From contig NZ_LLZN01000024.1 of assembly GCF_001509795.1 (NCBI RefSeq), positions 62,001 to 126,000 on the forward strand: a stretch of 64,000 bases of DNA, read 5' to 3'. Position 1 is the first letter of the stretch; each line of letters starts with the position of its first letter. Position numbers and translations under genes: made by a program. Below are positions 19,219 through 28,564 of this stretch, piece after piece. The notes beneath the pieces were generated by a model that searched no databases, had not been told where the DNA came from, and saw only the letters and a list, made by a program, of their open reading frames with translations. This DNA comes from Streptomyces sp. NRRL WC-3605 (GTDB lineage: Bacteria > Actinomycetota > Actinomycetes > Streptomycetales > Streptomycetaceae).

Positions 19219-19860
19219 ATGGCCGGCGCGATGCGCAAGATGGCGGTCTACCTCGGCCTCGTGGAGGACGATGGGTACGACGGCCGGGGGTTCGACCCCG
19301 ACGACGACTTCGAGCCCGAGCTGGACCCGGAGCCGGAGCGGGACCACCGACGGCACGAGCCGTCCCACTCATCTCACAGTGCACATCAGTCCCAAAGGGA
19401 CGAAGAGGTGCGAATCGTGCAGCCGCCCGCGCCCCGCGAACCGGTGGCCCGGTCGGCTTCGCTGTCCGCGGAATCCGGGCGCCCGGCGCGCATCGCGCCC
19501 GTGGCGTCCATCACACAAGAACGCGCAAGCCTGGAGAAGAACGCACCGGTGATCATGCCCAAGGTCGTGTCGGAACGAGAGCCGTACCGGATCACCACAC
19601 TTCACCCGCGGACCTACAACGAGGCCCGTACCATCGGGGAACACTTCCGTGAAGGCACCCCGGTGATCATGAATCTGACTGAGATGGACGACACAGACGC
19701 GAAGCGACTTGTCGACTTTGCGGCCGGTTTGGTGTTTGGTCTTCACGGCAGTATCGAGCGGGTGACCCAGAAGGTGTTCCTGTTGTCTCCTGCTAACGTC
19801 GATGTCACGGCGGAGGACAAGGCCCGCATCGCAGAGGGCGGGTTCTTCAACCAGAGCTGA
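19219..19860 (+). CDS. sepF: Z-ring membrane anchor SepF
   Basis: SepF tethers FtsZ to the membrane and takes the place of FtsA, which is absent from this cluster. The 213-residue protein has a short amphipathic N-terminus ([14 protein letters not shown]), an acidic then Ser/His-rich linker, and the conserved SepF core in about the last 90 residues ([47 protein letters not shown]). ATG 19219 has GGAGG 9 nt upstream; the frame upstream to 19129 is not needed. It lies 129 nt after the yggS-like gene. Confidence 0.96.
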   Translation: MAGAMRKMAVYLGLVEDDGYDGRGFDPDDDFEPELDPEPERDHRRHEPSHSSHSAHQSQRDEEVRIVQPPAPREPVARSASLSAESGRPARIAPVASITQERASLEKNAPVIMPKVVSEREPYRITTLHPRTYNEARTIGEHFREGTPVIMNLTEMDDTDAKRLVDFAAGLVFGLHGSIERVTQKVFLLSPANVDVTAEDKARIAEGGFFNQS

Positions 19861-19919
19861 GACGCACCACCGGAACGAGCAGTACCCGACAGGGAACAGG
19901 GGAGAGGGAAACACCAGTC

Positions 19920-20207
19920 ATGAGCGTGGTCATGCAGGTTCTCTACATCGCGCTGATGGTGTTCCTCATCGTGCTCATCTTCCGGTTGGTCATGGACTAC
20001 GTCTTCCAGTTCGCCCGCTCATGGCAACCCGGCAAGGCGATGGTGGTCGTTCTGGAGGCCACCTACACTGTCACCGATCCACCGCTGAAGCTTCTGCGGC
20101 GGTTCATCCCGCCGCTGCGTCTCGGGGGCGTGGCGCTCGACCTGTCCTTCTTCGTGCTGCTGATCATCGTCTACATCCTGATCACGCTGGTGCGGAGCGC
20201 GATGTGA
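19920..20207 (+). CDS. YlmG/YggT-family membrane protein
   Basis: This is a 95-residue protein with two hydrophobic segments (about 5-27 and 70-92) separated by the YggT motif TDPPLKLLRRFIPPLRLGG. YlmG proteins lie in division clusters and affect nucleoid or division placement by an unknown mechanism. A purine-rich GGGGAGAGGGAAA precedes ATG 19920. It lies between sepF and divIVA, as in other actinobacteria. Confidence 0.92.
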   Translation: MSVVMQVLYIALMVFLIVLIFRLVMDYVFQFARSWQPGKAMVVVLEATYTVTDPPLKLLRRFIPPLRLGGVALDLSFFVLLIIVYILITLVRSAM

Positions 20208-20262
20208 ACGATGTGACAGATCCGGTCCTGCCGACTGCCGACGACTACGTTGAGGTGAAGAG

Positions 20263-21417
20263 ATGCCGTTGACCCCCGAGGACGTGCGGAACAAGCAGTT
20301 CACGACCGTCCGCCTCCGAGAAGGCTATGACGAGGACGAGGTCGATGCCTTCCTCGACGAGGTCGAAGCCGAACTGACCCGCCTGCTCCGCGAGAACGAG
20401 GACCTGCGCGCCAAGCTGGCCGCGGCGACGCGTGCTGCTGCCCAGAACCAGCAGAACATGCGCAAGCCTCCGGAGGGCCCGGGCGGCCCTGGCGGCCCGC
20501 AGGACCAGCAGCAGGGCGGCATGCCCCAGCAGGGCGGGATGCCGCAGCAGGGCATGCGCGGTCACGGGGGACCCGTCCCCGCCGGGATATCGGGCCCGCC
20601 GCAGCAGCAGATGGGTGGCCCCATGGGTGGTCCGCCCCAGCTGCCGAGCGGTGCCCCGCAGCTGCCCGCCGGCCCCGGCGGTCAGGGTGGCCCGCAGGGT
20701 CCCGGTCCGATGGGCCAGGGTCCGGGGCCGATGGGCCAGCCCCCCATGCAGCAGATGGGCGGCCCCATGGGCGGTCCGATGGGTGGCCCGATGGGCGGTC
20801 CCGGTCAGGGCGGCCCCGGCGGCGACAGCGCGGCGCGCGTCCTGTCGCTCGCCCAGCAGACCGCCGACCAGGCGATCGCGGAGGCCCGTTCCGAGGCCAA
20901 CAAGATCGTCGGCGAGGCGCGTTCGCGTGCCGAGGGTCTTGAGCGGGACGCCCGTGCCAAGGCCGACGCCCTGGAGCGGGACGCGCAGGAGAAGCACCGC
21001 GTCGCGATGGGCTCCCTGGAGTCCGCCCGCGCCACGCTGGAGCGCAAGGTCGAGGACCTGCGCGGCTTCGAGCGCGAGTACCGCACGCGGCTGAAGTCCT
21101 ACCTCGAGTCCCAGCTGCGTCAGCTGGAGACCCAGGCGGACGACTCGCTGGCCCCGCCGCGCACTCCGGCCACGGCGTCCCTGCCGCCGTCCCCGGCGCC
21201 CTCGATGGCTCCGGCCGGCGCGAGCGCCCCGTCGTACGGCGGCAACCAGACGATGGGCGGCGCCCCGTCCCCGGCTGCCCCGTCCTACGGCGGCCAGCAG
21301 CAGATGTCCCCGGCGATGACCCAGCCGATGGCTCCGGTCCGGCCGCAGGGCCCGTCCCCGATGGGACAGGCTCCGTCGCCGATGCGTGGTTTCCTCATCG
21401 ACGAGGACGACAACTGA
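20263..21417 (+). CDS. divIVA: Polar growth determinant DivIVA
   Basis: DivIVA marks hyphal tips and recruits the polar growth machinery; it is essential in Streptomyces. The 384-residue protein has the membrane-binding N-terminal domain ([12 protein letters not shown], then a first coiled coil to about residue 60) and a long Gln/Gly/Pro/Met-rich linker (about 62-188). A long coiled coil follows (about 190-290, rich in EARSEA and [12 protein letters not shown] repeats), then a Pro/Ser/Ala-rich tail ending [11 protein letters not shown]. The linker makes it longer than Bacillus DivIVA (about 165 residues). Confidence 0.97.
   Translation: MPLTPEDVRNKQFTTVRLREGYDEDEVDAFLDEVEAELTRLLRENEDLRAKLAAATRAAAQNQQNMRKPPEGPGGPGGPQDQQQGGMPQQGGMPQQGMRGHGGPVPAGISGPPQQQMGGPMGGPPQLPSGAPQLPAGPGGQGGPQGPGPMGQGPGPMGQPPMQQMGGPMGGPMGGPMGGPGQGGPGGDSAARVLSLAQQTADQAIAEARSEANKIVGEARSRAEGLERDARAKADALERDAQEKHRVAMGSLESARATLERKVEDLRGFEREYRTRLKSYLESQLRQLETQADDSLAPPRTPATASLPPSPAPSMAPAGASAPSYGGNQTMGGAPSPAAPSYGGQQQMSPAMTQPMAPVRPQGPSPMGQAPSPMRGFLIDEDDN
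20755..20820 (+). repeat. Short tandem repeats coding Gly-Pro-Met-Gly in divIVA
   Basis: The divIVA linker contains consecutive copies of a 12-nt unit encoding G-G-P-M, with looser copies at 20610-20640 and 20700-20740. Such internal repeats can vary in copy number between strains and change linker length without breaking the frame. Confidence 0.7.
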
Positions 21418-21453
21418 CGGACGGCAGTACGCCTCAGGCGTCGGCAGCGTTCA

Positions 21454-21493
21454 GGGCGAGGCCCCGGATTCAGTTCCGGGGCCTCGCCCTTTT
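21454..21493 (+). terminator. Rho-independent-type terminator after divIVA
   Basis: A perfect 15-bp stem (21454-21468 with 21475-21489) has a 6-nt loop and is followed by TTTT. It lies 36 nt after the divIVA stop and closes the dcw transcription unit. Confidence 0.9.
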
Positions 21494-21562
21494 GCTACGC
21501 GTGTTCACGGTCTATACGGCGTTTGTTCGGAGCTGGGTGTGATGTCCGACGCACACAACGCC

Positions 21563-21604
21563 GAAGGCCCGGCACCACCAGGATTCTTGGTGGGCCGGGC
21601 CTTC
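21563..21604 (-). terminator. Terminator hairpin after ileS
   Basis: The arms GAAGGCCCGGC...CCACCA and TGGTGG...GCCGGGCCTTC pair over about 17 bp with one bulged base and a 7-nt loop. It lies 20 nt downstream of the ileS stop, with no U-tract. It faces the divIVA terminator, so it may protect both convergent units. Confidence 0.75.
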
Positions 21605-21624
21605 GTGTTCCGGAGCGGGCCGCG

Positions 21625-24600
21625 TCACGCCTTCCGCAGGCGGAACGTCAGGGTCAGGCCCTCGTCGGTGAACGGCTCCCCGTAGCCGGAGTCGTCCGCC
21701 TCGCCCTGGGCGAAGTCCGTCGCCAGGACCTCGTCGGCGATCAGGCCGGCGTGCCCGTCGAGGGCCGCGACCGTCGCCGGGTCCGTCGCCGTCCAGCGCA
21801 GGGCGATCCGGTCGGCCACGTCCAGGCCGCTGTTCTTGCGGGCCTCCTGGATCAGGCGGATCGCGTCACGGGCCAGACCGGCCCGGCGCAGCTCCTCCGT
21901 GATCTCCAGGTCCAGCGCGACCGTGGCACCCGCGTCGGACGCCACCGACCAGCCCTCGCGCGGCGTCTCCGTGATGATCACCTCGTCCGGGGCCAGGGCG
22001 ACCGTCTCACCGTCGACCTCCACCGAGGCCGTGCCATCGCGCAGGGCCAGGGACAGCGCGGCGGCGTCCGCGGCCGCCACGGCCTTCGCCACCTCCTGGA
22101 CCCGCTTGCCGAACCGCTTGCCCAGGGCTCGGAAGTTGGCCTTGGCCGTGGTGTCCACCAGGCTGCCGCCCACCTCGGACAGCGACGCCAGCGACTCGAC
22201 GTTCAGCTCCTCGGTGATCTGCGTGTGCAGCTCGGGGTGCAGGGCGTCGAAGCCGGTGGCGGCGATCAGCGCGCGCGACAGCGGCTGGCGGGTCTTGACG
22301 CCCGACTCCGCGCGTGTGGCGCGGCCGAGCTCCACCAGGCGGCGGACCAGGACCATCTGCCGGGACAGCTCCGGGTCGATCGCCGACAGGTCGGCCTCCG
22401 GCCAGGACGCCAGGTGCACCGACTCCGGCGCGTCCGGGCTCACCGGCACGATCAGGTCCTGCCACACGCGCTCGGTGATGAACGGGGTGAGCGGCGCCAT
22501 GAGCTTGGTCACCGTCTCCACGACCTCGTGCAGGGTGCGCAGCGCGGCCTTGTCGCCCTGCCAGAAGCGGCGGCGCGAACGGCGGACGTACCAGTTGGAC
22601 AGGTCGTCGACGAACGCCGAGAGCAGCTTGCCGGCGCGCTGGGTGTCGTAGCCCTCCAGCGCCTGGGTGACCTGGTCGGTGAGCGCGTGCAGCTCGGACA
22701 GCAGCCAGCGGTCCAGGACCGGGCGGTCGGCGGGGGCCGGATCGGCCGCGGACGGCGCCCAGTTCGACGTACGGGCGTACAGGGCCTGGAAGGCGACCGT
22801 GTTCCAGTACGTCAGGAGGGTCTTGCGGACGACCTCCTGGATGGTGGTGTGGCCGACGCGGCGGGCCGCCCAGGGGGAGCCGCCGGCCGCCATGAACCAC
22901 CGCACCGCGTCCGCGCCGTGCTGGTCCATCAGCGGGATCGGCTGCAGGATGTTGCCCAGGTGCTTGGACATCTTGCGGCCGTCCTCGGCGAGGATGTGCC
23001 CGAGACAGACCACGTTCTCGTACGACGACTTGTCGAAGACGAGCGTGCCGACCGCCATCAGCGTGTAGAACCAGCCGCGGGTCTGGTCGATGGCCTCGCA
23101 GATGAACTGCGCCGGGTAACGGGCCTCGAACAGCTCCTTGTTCTTGTACGGGTAGCCCCACTGCGCGAACGGCATCGAGCCCGAGTCGTACCAGGCGTCG
23201 ATGACCTCCGGCACGCGCGTGGCCGTCTTCTCGCAGGTCGGGCAGGCGAAGGTGACGTCGTCGATGTACGGGCGGTGCGGGTCGAGGCCCGACTGGTCGG
23301 TGCCGGTCAGCTCGGTCAGCTCCGCGCGCGAGCCGACGCAGGTGAGGTGGTCGTCCTCGCAGCGCCAGATCGGCAGCGGGGTGCCCCAGTAGCGGTTGCG
23401 GGAGAGCGCCCAGTCGATGTTGTTGTTGAGCCAGTCGCCGTAGCGGCCGTTCTTGACCGTGTCCGGGAACCAGTTGGTGCCCTCGTTCTCCTCGAGGAGA
23501 CGGTCCTTGACGGCCGTGGTGCGGATGTACCAGGACGGCTGCGCGTAGTAGAGCAGCGCGGTGTGGCAGCGCCAGCAGTGCGGGTAGCTGTGCTCGTACG
23601 GGATGTGCTTGAACAGCAGGCCGCGCTCGTCGAGGTCCGCGGTGAGCTTCTCGTCGGCCTTCTTGAAGAAGACGCCGCCGACCAGCGGTACGTCCTCCTC
23701 GAAGGTGCCGTCGGGACGGACCGGGTTCACGACCGGGAGGCCGTAGGCGCGGCAGACCTTGAGGTCGTCCTCACCGAAGGCGGGGGACTGGTGGACCAGA
23801 CCCGTACCGTCCTCGGTGGTCACGTACTCGGCGTTGACCACGTAGTGGGCCTCGGCCGGGAACTCCACCAGCTCGAAGGGGCGCTGATACGTCCAGCGCT
23901 CCATCTCGGTGCCGGTGAAGGACTGCCCGGTGGTCTCCCAGCCCTCGCCGAGGGCCTTCTCGACCAGCGGCTCGGCGACGACCAGCTTCTCCTCGCCGTT
24001 GGTGGCGACCACGTAGGTCACCTCGGGGTGGGCGGCGACCGCGGTGTTGGAGACCAGCGTCCAGGGGGTCGTCGTCCAGACCAGCAGGGCGGCCTCGCCG
24101 GCCAGCGGGCCGGAGGTGAGCGGGAAGCGGACGTAGACGGACGGGTCGACGACCGTCTCGTAGCCCTGGGCCAGCTCGTGGTCGGACAGGCCGGTGCCGC
24201 AGCGCGGGCACCAGGGGGCGACGCGGTGGTCCTGGACCAGCAGGCCCTTGCCGAAGATCTCCTTCAGGGACCACCAGACGGACTCGACGTACTCCGGGTC
24301 CATGGTGCGGTAGGCGTCGTCGAGGTCGACCCAGTAGCCCATGCGGGTCGTCAGCTCGGCGAACGCGTCGGTGTGCCGGGTCACCGACTCACGGCACTTG
24401 GCGTTGAACTCGGCGATGCCGTACGCCTCGATGTCCTGCTTGCCGGAGAAGCCGAGCTCCTTCTCGACCGCCAGCTCCACGGGCAGGCCGTGGCAGTCCC
24501 AGCCGGCCTTGCGGGCCACGTGGTAGCCGCGCATGGTGCGGAAGCGGGGGAAGACGTCCTTGAAGACGCGGGCCTCGATGTGGTGGGCGCCCGGCATGCC

Positions 24601-24765
24601 GTTGGCGGTGGGCGGACCCTCGTAGAACACCCACTCGGGGCGCCCCTCGGACTGCTCCAGGCTCTTGGCGAAGATCTTCTGCTCGCGCCAGAAGTCGAGC
24701 ACCGCGTGCTCGAGCGCGGGCAGGTCGACCTGGGCGGGCACCTGGCGGTACGTCGGCTGTGTCAT
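21625..24765 (-). CDS. ileS: Isoleucyl-tRNA synthetase (type 2-like, altered HIGH motif)
   Basis: This 1046-residue class I synthetase charges tRNA-Ile. After the opening FYEGPPTANG the signature that normally reads HxGH is Gly59-Ala-His-His62 (GAHH, 24580-24591). The second signature KMSK is at about 598-601 (DGRKMSKHLGN). GWDCHGLPVE and the CP1 editing region (WTTTPWTLVSNTAV) are intact. The length and the lack of the type 1 zinc tail suit the eukaryote-like type 2 IleRS, which resists mupirocin. The GxHH variant has been described in type 2 enzymes as giving very high resistance. The gene is monocistronic and sits behind a T-box. Confidence 0.96.
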   Translation of the reverse strand: MTQPTYRQVPAQVDLPALEHAVLDFWREQKIFAKSLEQSEGRPEWVFYEGPPTANGMPGAHHIEARVFKDVFPRFRTMRGYHVARKAGWDCHGLPVELAVEKELGFSGKQDIEAYGIAEFNAKCRESVTRHTDAFAELTTRMGYWVDLDDAYRTMDPEYVESVWWSLKEIFGKGLLVQDHRVAPWCPRCGTGLSDHELAQGYETVVDPSVYVRFPLTSGPLAGEAALLVWTTTPWTLVSNTAVAAHPEVTYVVATNGEEKLVVAEPLVEKALGEGWETTGQSFTGTEMERWTYQRPFELVEFPAEAHYVVNAEYVTTEDGTGLVHQSPAFGEDDLKVCRAYGLPVVNPVRPDGTFEEDVPLVGGVFFKKADEKLTADLDERGLLFKHIPYEHSYPHCWRCHTALLYYAQPSWYIRTTAVKDRLLEENEGTNWFPDTVKNGRYGDWLNNNIDWALSRNRYWGTPLPIWRCEDDHLTCVGSRAELTELTGTDQSGLDPHRPYIDDVTFACPTCEKTATRVPEVIDAWYDSGSMPFAQWGYPYKNKELFEARYPAQFICEAIDQTRGWFYTLMAVGTLVFDKSSYENVVCLGHILAEDGRKMSKHLGNILQPIPLMDQHGADAVRWFMAAGGSPWAARRVGHTTIQEVVRKTLLTYWNTVAFQALYARTSNWAPSAADPAPADRPVLDRWLLSELHALTDQVTQALEGYDTQRAGKLLSAFVDDLSNWYVRRSRRRFWQGDKAALRTLHEVVETVTKLMAPLTPFITERVWQDLIVPVSPDAPESVHLASWPEADLSAIDPELSRQMVLVRRLVELGRATRAESGVKTRQPLSRALIAATGFDALHPELHTQITEELNVESLASLSEVGGSLVDTTAKANFRALGKRFGKRVQEVAKAVAAADAAALSLALRDGTASVEVDGETVALAPDEVIITETPREGWSVASDAGATVALDLEITEELRRAGLARDAIRLIQEARKNSGLDVADRIALRWTATDPATVAALDGHAGLIADEVLATDFAQGEADDSGYGEPFTDEGLTLTFRLRKA

Positions 24766-24773
24766 CAGCGAGC

Positions 24774-25062
24774 TTCCTCCGGCGGACTTGCTGCCTTCCG
24801 TCCGGAGGGACGAGAGCTGGGTCTTTCCGTGCGCCGTTCGGCGCGCTCCCGCGGTACCACCCTCCTTGGCCCTCCGGTGCGGGGTGTGCGCCGGTGAGCC
24901 CCCTCATTGGGGTCGCGATACCGGGTCTACTCACCGCTGCGGTGGTCTGCTGCGGCTTTCTTCCGGCGGCTCCGGGGTGATCTTCACGTCGCGCTCGCCC
25001 CCGGGCTCACACCGTCCCCGGGTCGCTCTGGGCCGCTTACGCCGCTACTCGTCCCCATCCAC
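24774..25062 (-). promoter_or_regulatory. T-box riboswitch controlling ileS translation
   Basis: The minus-strand leader contains the T-box core AGGGTGGTACCGCG (24850-24863), which pairs with the uncharged tRNA acceptor end. Farther 5' a GACGAGTAG element near 25046 and a specifier region GAAGATCACCCC (about 24975-24986) offer the isoleucine codon AUC. After the T-box core, CCCTCCGG can pair with the CCGGAGG that holds the ileS ribosome binding site (GGAGGAAG, 24774-24781). Control is therefore probably by sequestering the site, not by termination. Actinobacterial ileS T-boxes of this kind are known. Confidence 0.9.
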
Positions 25063-25078
25063 GCTTTTCGCTCAGGCC

Positions 25079-25084
25079 AGTGTA
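25079..25084 (-). promoter_or_regulatory. Candidate -10 box for the ileS leader
   Basis: TACACT on the minus strand lies just upstream of the T-box leader and would start transcription near 25072. No good -35 is visible, so this is tentative. Confidence 0.35.
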
Positions 25085-25378
25085 CGGCGCCGCGGGGGCG
25101 GCGGCCGACCGGATTTCCGGTCCGGAAGGCGGGGGCGCGGGGGCGGGCGGGCGCGGCGCGCGATGACTCGAATGGCTCGGCACGCCTGTTCGGATCCTGG
25201 GACGTTCTTCCCGGCGGCATACCCGGCGGGGAGCTGGGCACAACGGATGCAAGTCCGGCGCGCTCCCTGCGCGGGGCGGGCGAATCGGGCGGTGTGCCCC
25301 GTTGCCGCGGGACTCGAGTCGATTTATCGTCCCAGCACGATTCGCGAGCAAGATCATAAAATGTGAAGGGGCCGCGGC
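25085..25378. other. Divergent intergenic region between ileS and the DksA-like gene
   Basis: This 294-nt stretch has no supported gene. It is very GC-rich up to about 25300. It then holds a 10-bp palindrome GACTCGAGTC near 25312 and an AT-rich patch (CATAAAATG, about 25354-25362) just before the start of the DksA-like gene, where its promoter probably lies. I could not fix a -35/-10 pair. Confidence 0.5.
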
Positions 25379-26317
25379 ATGGTGGCGAAGAAGACCGCCG
25401 TACAGCAGTCGGCGTCGAGCGGTTCGACCCGTGCCGGTGGCTCCGGCCGTGCGGCCTCCGGCGGCGCCGCCGGGGACGCGGACGGCGGGAAGACCGCCAA
25501 GGGGGTCGAGGGGGGCGTCGGCGCGAAGAAGGCGGCCGCCGGGACCGCCGCCAGGAAGGCCGCAGCGGCTCCGCGCGCGGGAGGCGCCACGAAGAAGGCG
25601 GCGTCCCGCGCGGGCAGGACCGAGGCCGTGGCCGACGGGGCCGCCGCCCCGCAGACGGCCGGGACACGGAAGGCGGCCGCCGGGCAGGGCACCGGTAAGG
25701 GCACCGCCGGGAAGACGGCGGGCAGGACCGGCAGCAGGACGGTGGACGCGGGACGGGCGGCCGGGGAGCGGCCGGCCACCCGGAGCAGGGCCAAGAAGGC
25801 GGGCGCGGCGCAGGCCGCGGAGCAGACGGGAGCCACGACAGTGGTTGCGAAGAAGACTCCTGGCACGGCCACGGCGGCCAAGACCGCCGTTCCCAAGGCG
25901 CGCATCGCCGCGGCGGACCCCGGCGACCTGGCCGTACGTCCGGGCGAGGACCCCTGGACGACGCAGGAGGTGGAGGGGGCGCGCGCCGAGCTCCAGGCGG
26001 AGGAGACGCGGCTGCGCGACGAGATCACCTCCTCGGAGCGGGCCCTCGCCGGCCTGATGCGGGACTCCGGGGACGGGGCCGGCGACGACCAGGCGGACAC
26101 CGGCGCGAAGAACATCACGCGCGAGCACGAGCTCGCCCTCGCCGCCAACGCGCGCGAGATGCTCACCCAGACCGAGCACGCCCTGGAACGGCTCGACGCC
26201 GGCACCTACGGTCTGTGCGAGAACTGCGGCGATCCGATCGGCAAGGCCCGGATGCAGGCGTTCCCGCGCGCGACGCTGTGCGTGGAGTGCAAGCAGAAGC
26301 AGGAACGCCGGTACTGA
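25379..26317 (+). CDS. DksA/TraR-family zinc-finger protein with Ala/Lys-rich N-terminal tail
   Basis: The C-terminal part (about residues 195-312) is a DksA/TraR-type domain. It has a coiled-coil helix pair and a C4 zinc finger, C-x2-C in GLCENCGDP and C-x2-C in LCVECKQ. Such proteins usually act on RNA polymerase, often with ppGpp. The first 185 or so residues are low-complexity Ala/Gly/Lys/Arg/Thr with histone H1-like AKK and KKAA runs, which suggests DNA binding or a disordered tail. Typical DksA is about 150 residues. The start is ATG 25379 or GTG 25382, with AAGGGG upstream. Confidence 0.85.
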   Translation: MVAKKTAVQQSASSGSTRAGGSGRAASGGAAGDADGGKTAKGVEGGVGAKKAAAGTAARKAAAAPRAGGATKKAASRAGRTEAVADGAAAPQTAGTRKAAAGQGTGKGTAGKTAGRTGSRTVDAGRAAGERPATRSRAKKAGAAQAAEQTGATTVVAKKTPGTATAAKTAVPKARIAAADPGDLAVRPGEDPWTTQEVEGARAELQAEETRLRDEITSSERALAGLMRDSGDGAGDDQADTGAKNITREHELALAANAREMLTQTEHALERLDAGTYGLCENCGDPIGKARMQAFPRATLCVECKQKQERRY

Positions 26318-26387
26318 CCGGCAGGCGGGTGACACGGGACGTGCCGTACTCTCGTCCTCAGTCAGGTACCTAGGTCGAGGGACTCAC

Positions 26388-26987
26388 GTGGCAGAGGCGG
26401 AGCGCATCATCGGTACGCCGGACACCCCGGAGGCGGGGGACGCCGGGCCGGAGCAGTCCGACCGGCGGGAGAAGGACGCGGCGGCGGCCGAGCGGCCCCG
26501 GGGCAGGCGCCGGATCGGCGTGCTCTTCGGCATGGCCGCGTTCGCGTACGTCCTCGACCTGGTCAGCAAGATGTGGGTGGTCGCCGAGCTGGAGCACCAG
26601 CCGCCCATCGAGATCATCGGTGACTGGCTGAAGTTCGAGGCCATCCGCAACGCGGGCGCCGCCTTCGGCTTCGGCGAGGCCTTCACCGTGATCTTCACGG
26701 TCATCGCGGCCGCCGTGATCGTGGTGATCGCCCGCCTCGCCCGCAAGCTGTACAGCGTGCCCTGGGCGATCGCGCTCGGCCTGCTGCTCGGCGGGGCCCT
26801 CGGCAACCTCACCGACCGCATCTTCCGGGCGCCCGGTGTCTTCGAAGGTGCCGTCGTGGACTTCATCGCTCCCAAGCACTTCGCCGTGTTCAACCTCGCG
26901 GACTCCGCGATCGTCTGCGGCGGCGTCCTGATCGTGCTGCTGTCGTTCCGGGGCCTGGACCCGGACGGAACCGTCCACAAGGACTGA
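26388..26987 (+). CDS. lspA: Lipoprotein signal peptidase
   Basis: LspA removes signal peptides from prolipoproteins at the membrane. The 199-residue protein has a charged N-terminal extension of about 45 residues and four hydrophobic segments. The conserved motifs are [18 protein letters not shown] with the first catalytic Asp followed by VVDF, and FNLADSAI with the second Asp. GTG 26388 follows GAGGGACTCAC. The rluD-type gene follows 74 nt later. Confidence 0.96.
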   Translation: MAEAERIIGTPDTPEAGDAGPEQSDRREKDAAAAERPRGRRRIGVLFGMAAFAYVLDLVSKMWVVAELEHQPPIEIIGDWLKFEAIRNAGAAFGFGEAFTVIFTVIAAAVIVVIARLARKLYSVPWAIALGLLLGGALGNLTDRIFRAPGVFEGAVVDFIAPKHFAVFNLADSAIVCGGVLIVLLSFRGLDPDGTVHKD

Positions 26988-27010
26988 CCGCCGCCGCGGC
27001 CGGCCACGGG

Positions 27011-27019
27011 TTGTCCACA
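27011..27019 (+). promoter_or_regulatory. Perfect DnaA box upstream of the rluD-type gene
   Basis: TTGTCCACA on the plus strand matches the Streptomyces DnaA box exactly. It lies in the 74-nt gap between lspA and the pseudouridine synthase gene, about 30 nt before the -10-like CATACT (27050-27055), so it overlaps or borders that promoter. Confidence 0.5.
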
Positions 27020-27061
27020 GGCCCGTGCGGGGTCGTCCGCCCCGTCCGGCATACTCGACGG

Positions 27062-28006
27062 GTGAGCACGATTCCCGAGATCCGTACCCTGCCCGTGCCG
27101 GACGGCCTGGAGGGCGAGCGCGTCGACGCCGCCATCTCCCGCATGTTCGGCTTCTCCCGTACGAAGGCGGCCGAGCTGGCCGCGGCGGGGAAGGTCACGG
27201 TCGACGGGTCGGTGGTCGGGAAGTCCGAGCGGGTGCACGGCGGGGCGTGGCTGGAGGTCGAGATGCCACAGGCGCCGGCCCCCGTCCAGGTCGTCGCCGA
27301 GCCCGTCGAGGGCATGGAGATCGTCCATGACGACGACGACGTGGTCGTGATCGTCAAGCCCGTCGGCGTGGCTGCACACCCCTCGCCGGGCTGGAGCGGG
27401 CCGACGGTGATCGGCGGGCTCGCCGCCGCCGGCTACCGCATCTCCACGTCCGGAGCCGCCGAGCGCCAGGGCATCGTGCACCGGCTCGACGTCGGCACCT
27501 CCGGCCTCATGGCCGTCGCCAAGTCCGAGTACGCGTACACCTCGCTCAAGCGCCAGTTCAAGGAGCGCACGGTCGACAAGCGGTACCACACGCTCGTGCA
27601 GGGCCACCCCGACCCGACCAGCGGCACCATCGACGCGCCGATCGGCCGCCACCCGAACCACGACTACAAGTGGGCGGTCACCGCCGACGGCAAGCCGTCC
27701 GTCACGCACTACGACCTCATCGAGGCGTTCCGGGCGGCCTCGCTGCTCGACGTGAAGCTGGAGACCGGCCGCACCCACCAGATCCGCGTCCACATGGCCG
27801 CCCACCGGCACCCCTGCGTCGGCGACCTCACCTACGGCGCCGACCCGACGCTCGCCAAGCGGCTGCGGCTGACCCGCCAGTGGCTGCACGCCGTGCGCCT
27901 GGGCTTCGAGCACCCCGGGGACGGGCAGTGGGTGGAGTTCGCCAGCGACTACCCGGCCGACCTCCAGCAGGCCCTCGACCAGGTGCGCGAGGAGACCTGG
28001 GCATGA
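27062..28006 (+). CDS. RluD-type 23S rRNA pseudouridine synthase
   Basis: This 314-residue enzyme has an N-terminal S4 RNA-binding domain ([27 protein letters not shown], given in parts) and a RluA/RluD catalytic domain. The active-site Asp143 is in [11 protein letters not shown], and family motifs include [12 protein letters not shown] and VGDLTYG. RluD makes pseudouridines in helix 69 of 23S rRNA in E. coli; the exact target here is inferred. GTG 27062 follows a -10-like CATACT by 6 nt with no ribosome binding site, so a leaderless mRNA is likely. The GNAT gene overlaps its stop. Confidence 0.93.
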   Translation: MSTIPEIRTLPVPDGLEGERVDAAISRMFGFSRTKAAELAAAGKVTVDGSVVGKSERVHGGAWLEVEMPQAPAPVQVVAEPVEGMEIVHDDDDVVVIVKPVGVAAHPSPGWSGPTVIGGLAAAGYRISTSGAAERQGIVHRLDVGTSGLMAVAKSEYAYTSLKRQFKERTVDKRYHTLVQGHPDPTSGTIDAPIGRHPNHDYKWAVTADGKPSVTHYDLIEAFRAASLLDVKLETGRTHQIRVHMAAHRHPCVGDLTYGADPTLAKRLRLTRQWLHAVRLGFEHPGDGQWVEFASDYPADLQQALDQVREETWA

Positions 28007-28479
28007 GCGGCGCCGTGTACACCGTGCGGGTCGCCGAGGACCCCGCCGACCGCGAGGCGTGCTTCGCGGTGCGCAAGGAGGTCTTCGTCGCCGAGCAGGG
28101 CGTCCCGCCGGAGATCGAGTACGACGCCTACGACGCCGGCGCGGTCCATGTGCTGGCGGTCCGCGAGGACGGGCTGCCGCTCGGGACCGGCCGGCTGCTG
28201 CACGGCGAGGCGGCCGCCGCCAAGACCGGCGGGGACCCCCTGGTGGGGTCGCTGGGCCGGCTCGCCGTGACGAAGGGGGCCCGGGGTCTCGGCGTCGGCG
28301 CGGCCCTCGTGCGCGCCATCGAGGACGCGGCCCGCGTGAGTGGACTCACGGCCGTCGACCTGCACGCGCAGACCCACGCCCTGGGTTTCTACGAGCGTCT
28401 GGGGTACCTGGCGTACGGACCCGAGTTCCCCGACGCCGGGATACCCCACCGCGCGATGCGGCGCGCCCTGACCCCGTAG
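28003..28479 (+). CDS. GNAT-family N-acetyltransferase
   Basis: This 158-residue acetyltransferase has the GNAT core. [15 protein letters not shown] resembles the ElaA/YjcF-like entry segment. [20 protein letters not shown] is the acetyl-CoA pyrophosphate loop (GxGxG/A type), and [15 protein letters not shown] is the closing motif B. The substrate is unknown. ATG 28003 overlaps the stop of the pseudouridine synthase gene (ATGA), so the two are translated together. Confidence 0.9.
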   Translation: MSGAVYTVRVAEDPADREACFAVRKEVFVAEQGVPPEIEYDAYDAGAVHVLAVREDGLPLGTGRLLHGEAAAAKTGGDPLVGSLGRLAVTKGARGLGVGAALVRAIEDAARVSGLTAVDLHAQTHALGFYERLGYLAYGPEFPDAGIPHRAMRRALTP

Positions 28480-28564
28480 GGCGCGAACGCGCTGGTGAGG
28501 CGCGCGGCGTGGCAGGCTTGAGGTCTGTCCCGTGGACGTATGACTACCCGTCGGAGCGCTGACC

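Noticed and set aside
21523..24897. Plus-strand open frame of 1124 codons opposite ileS
   Set aside because: It mirrors IleRS codons, is low-complexity Arg/Gly/Val, and crosses two terminators and the ileS stop.
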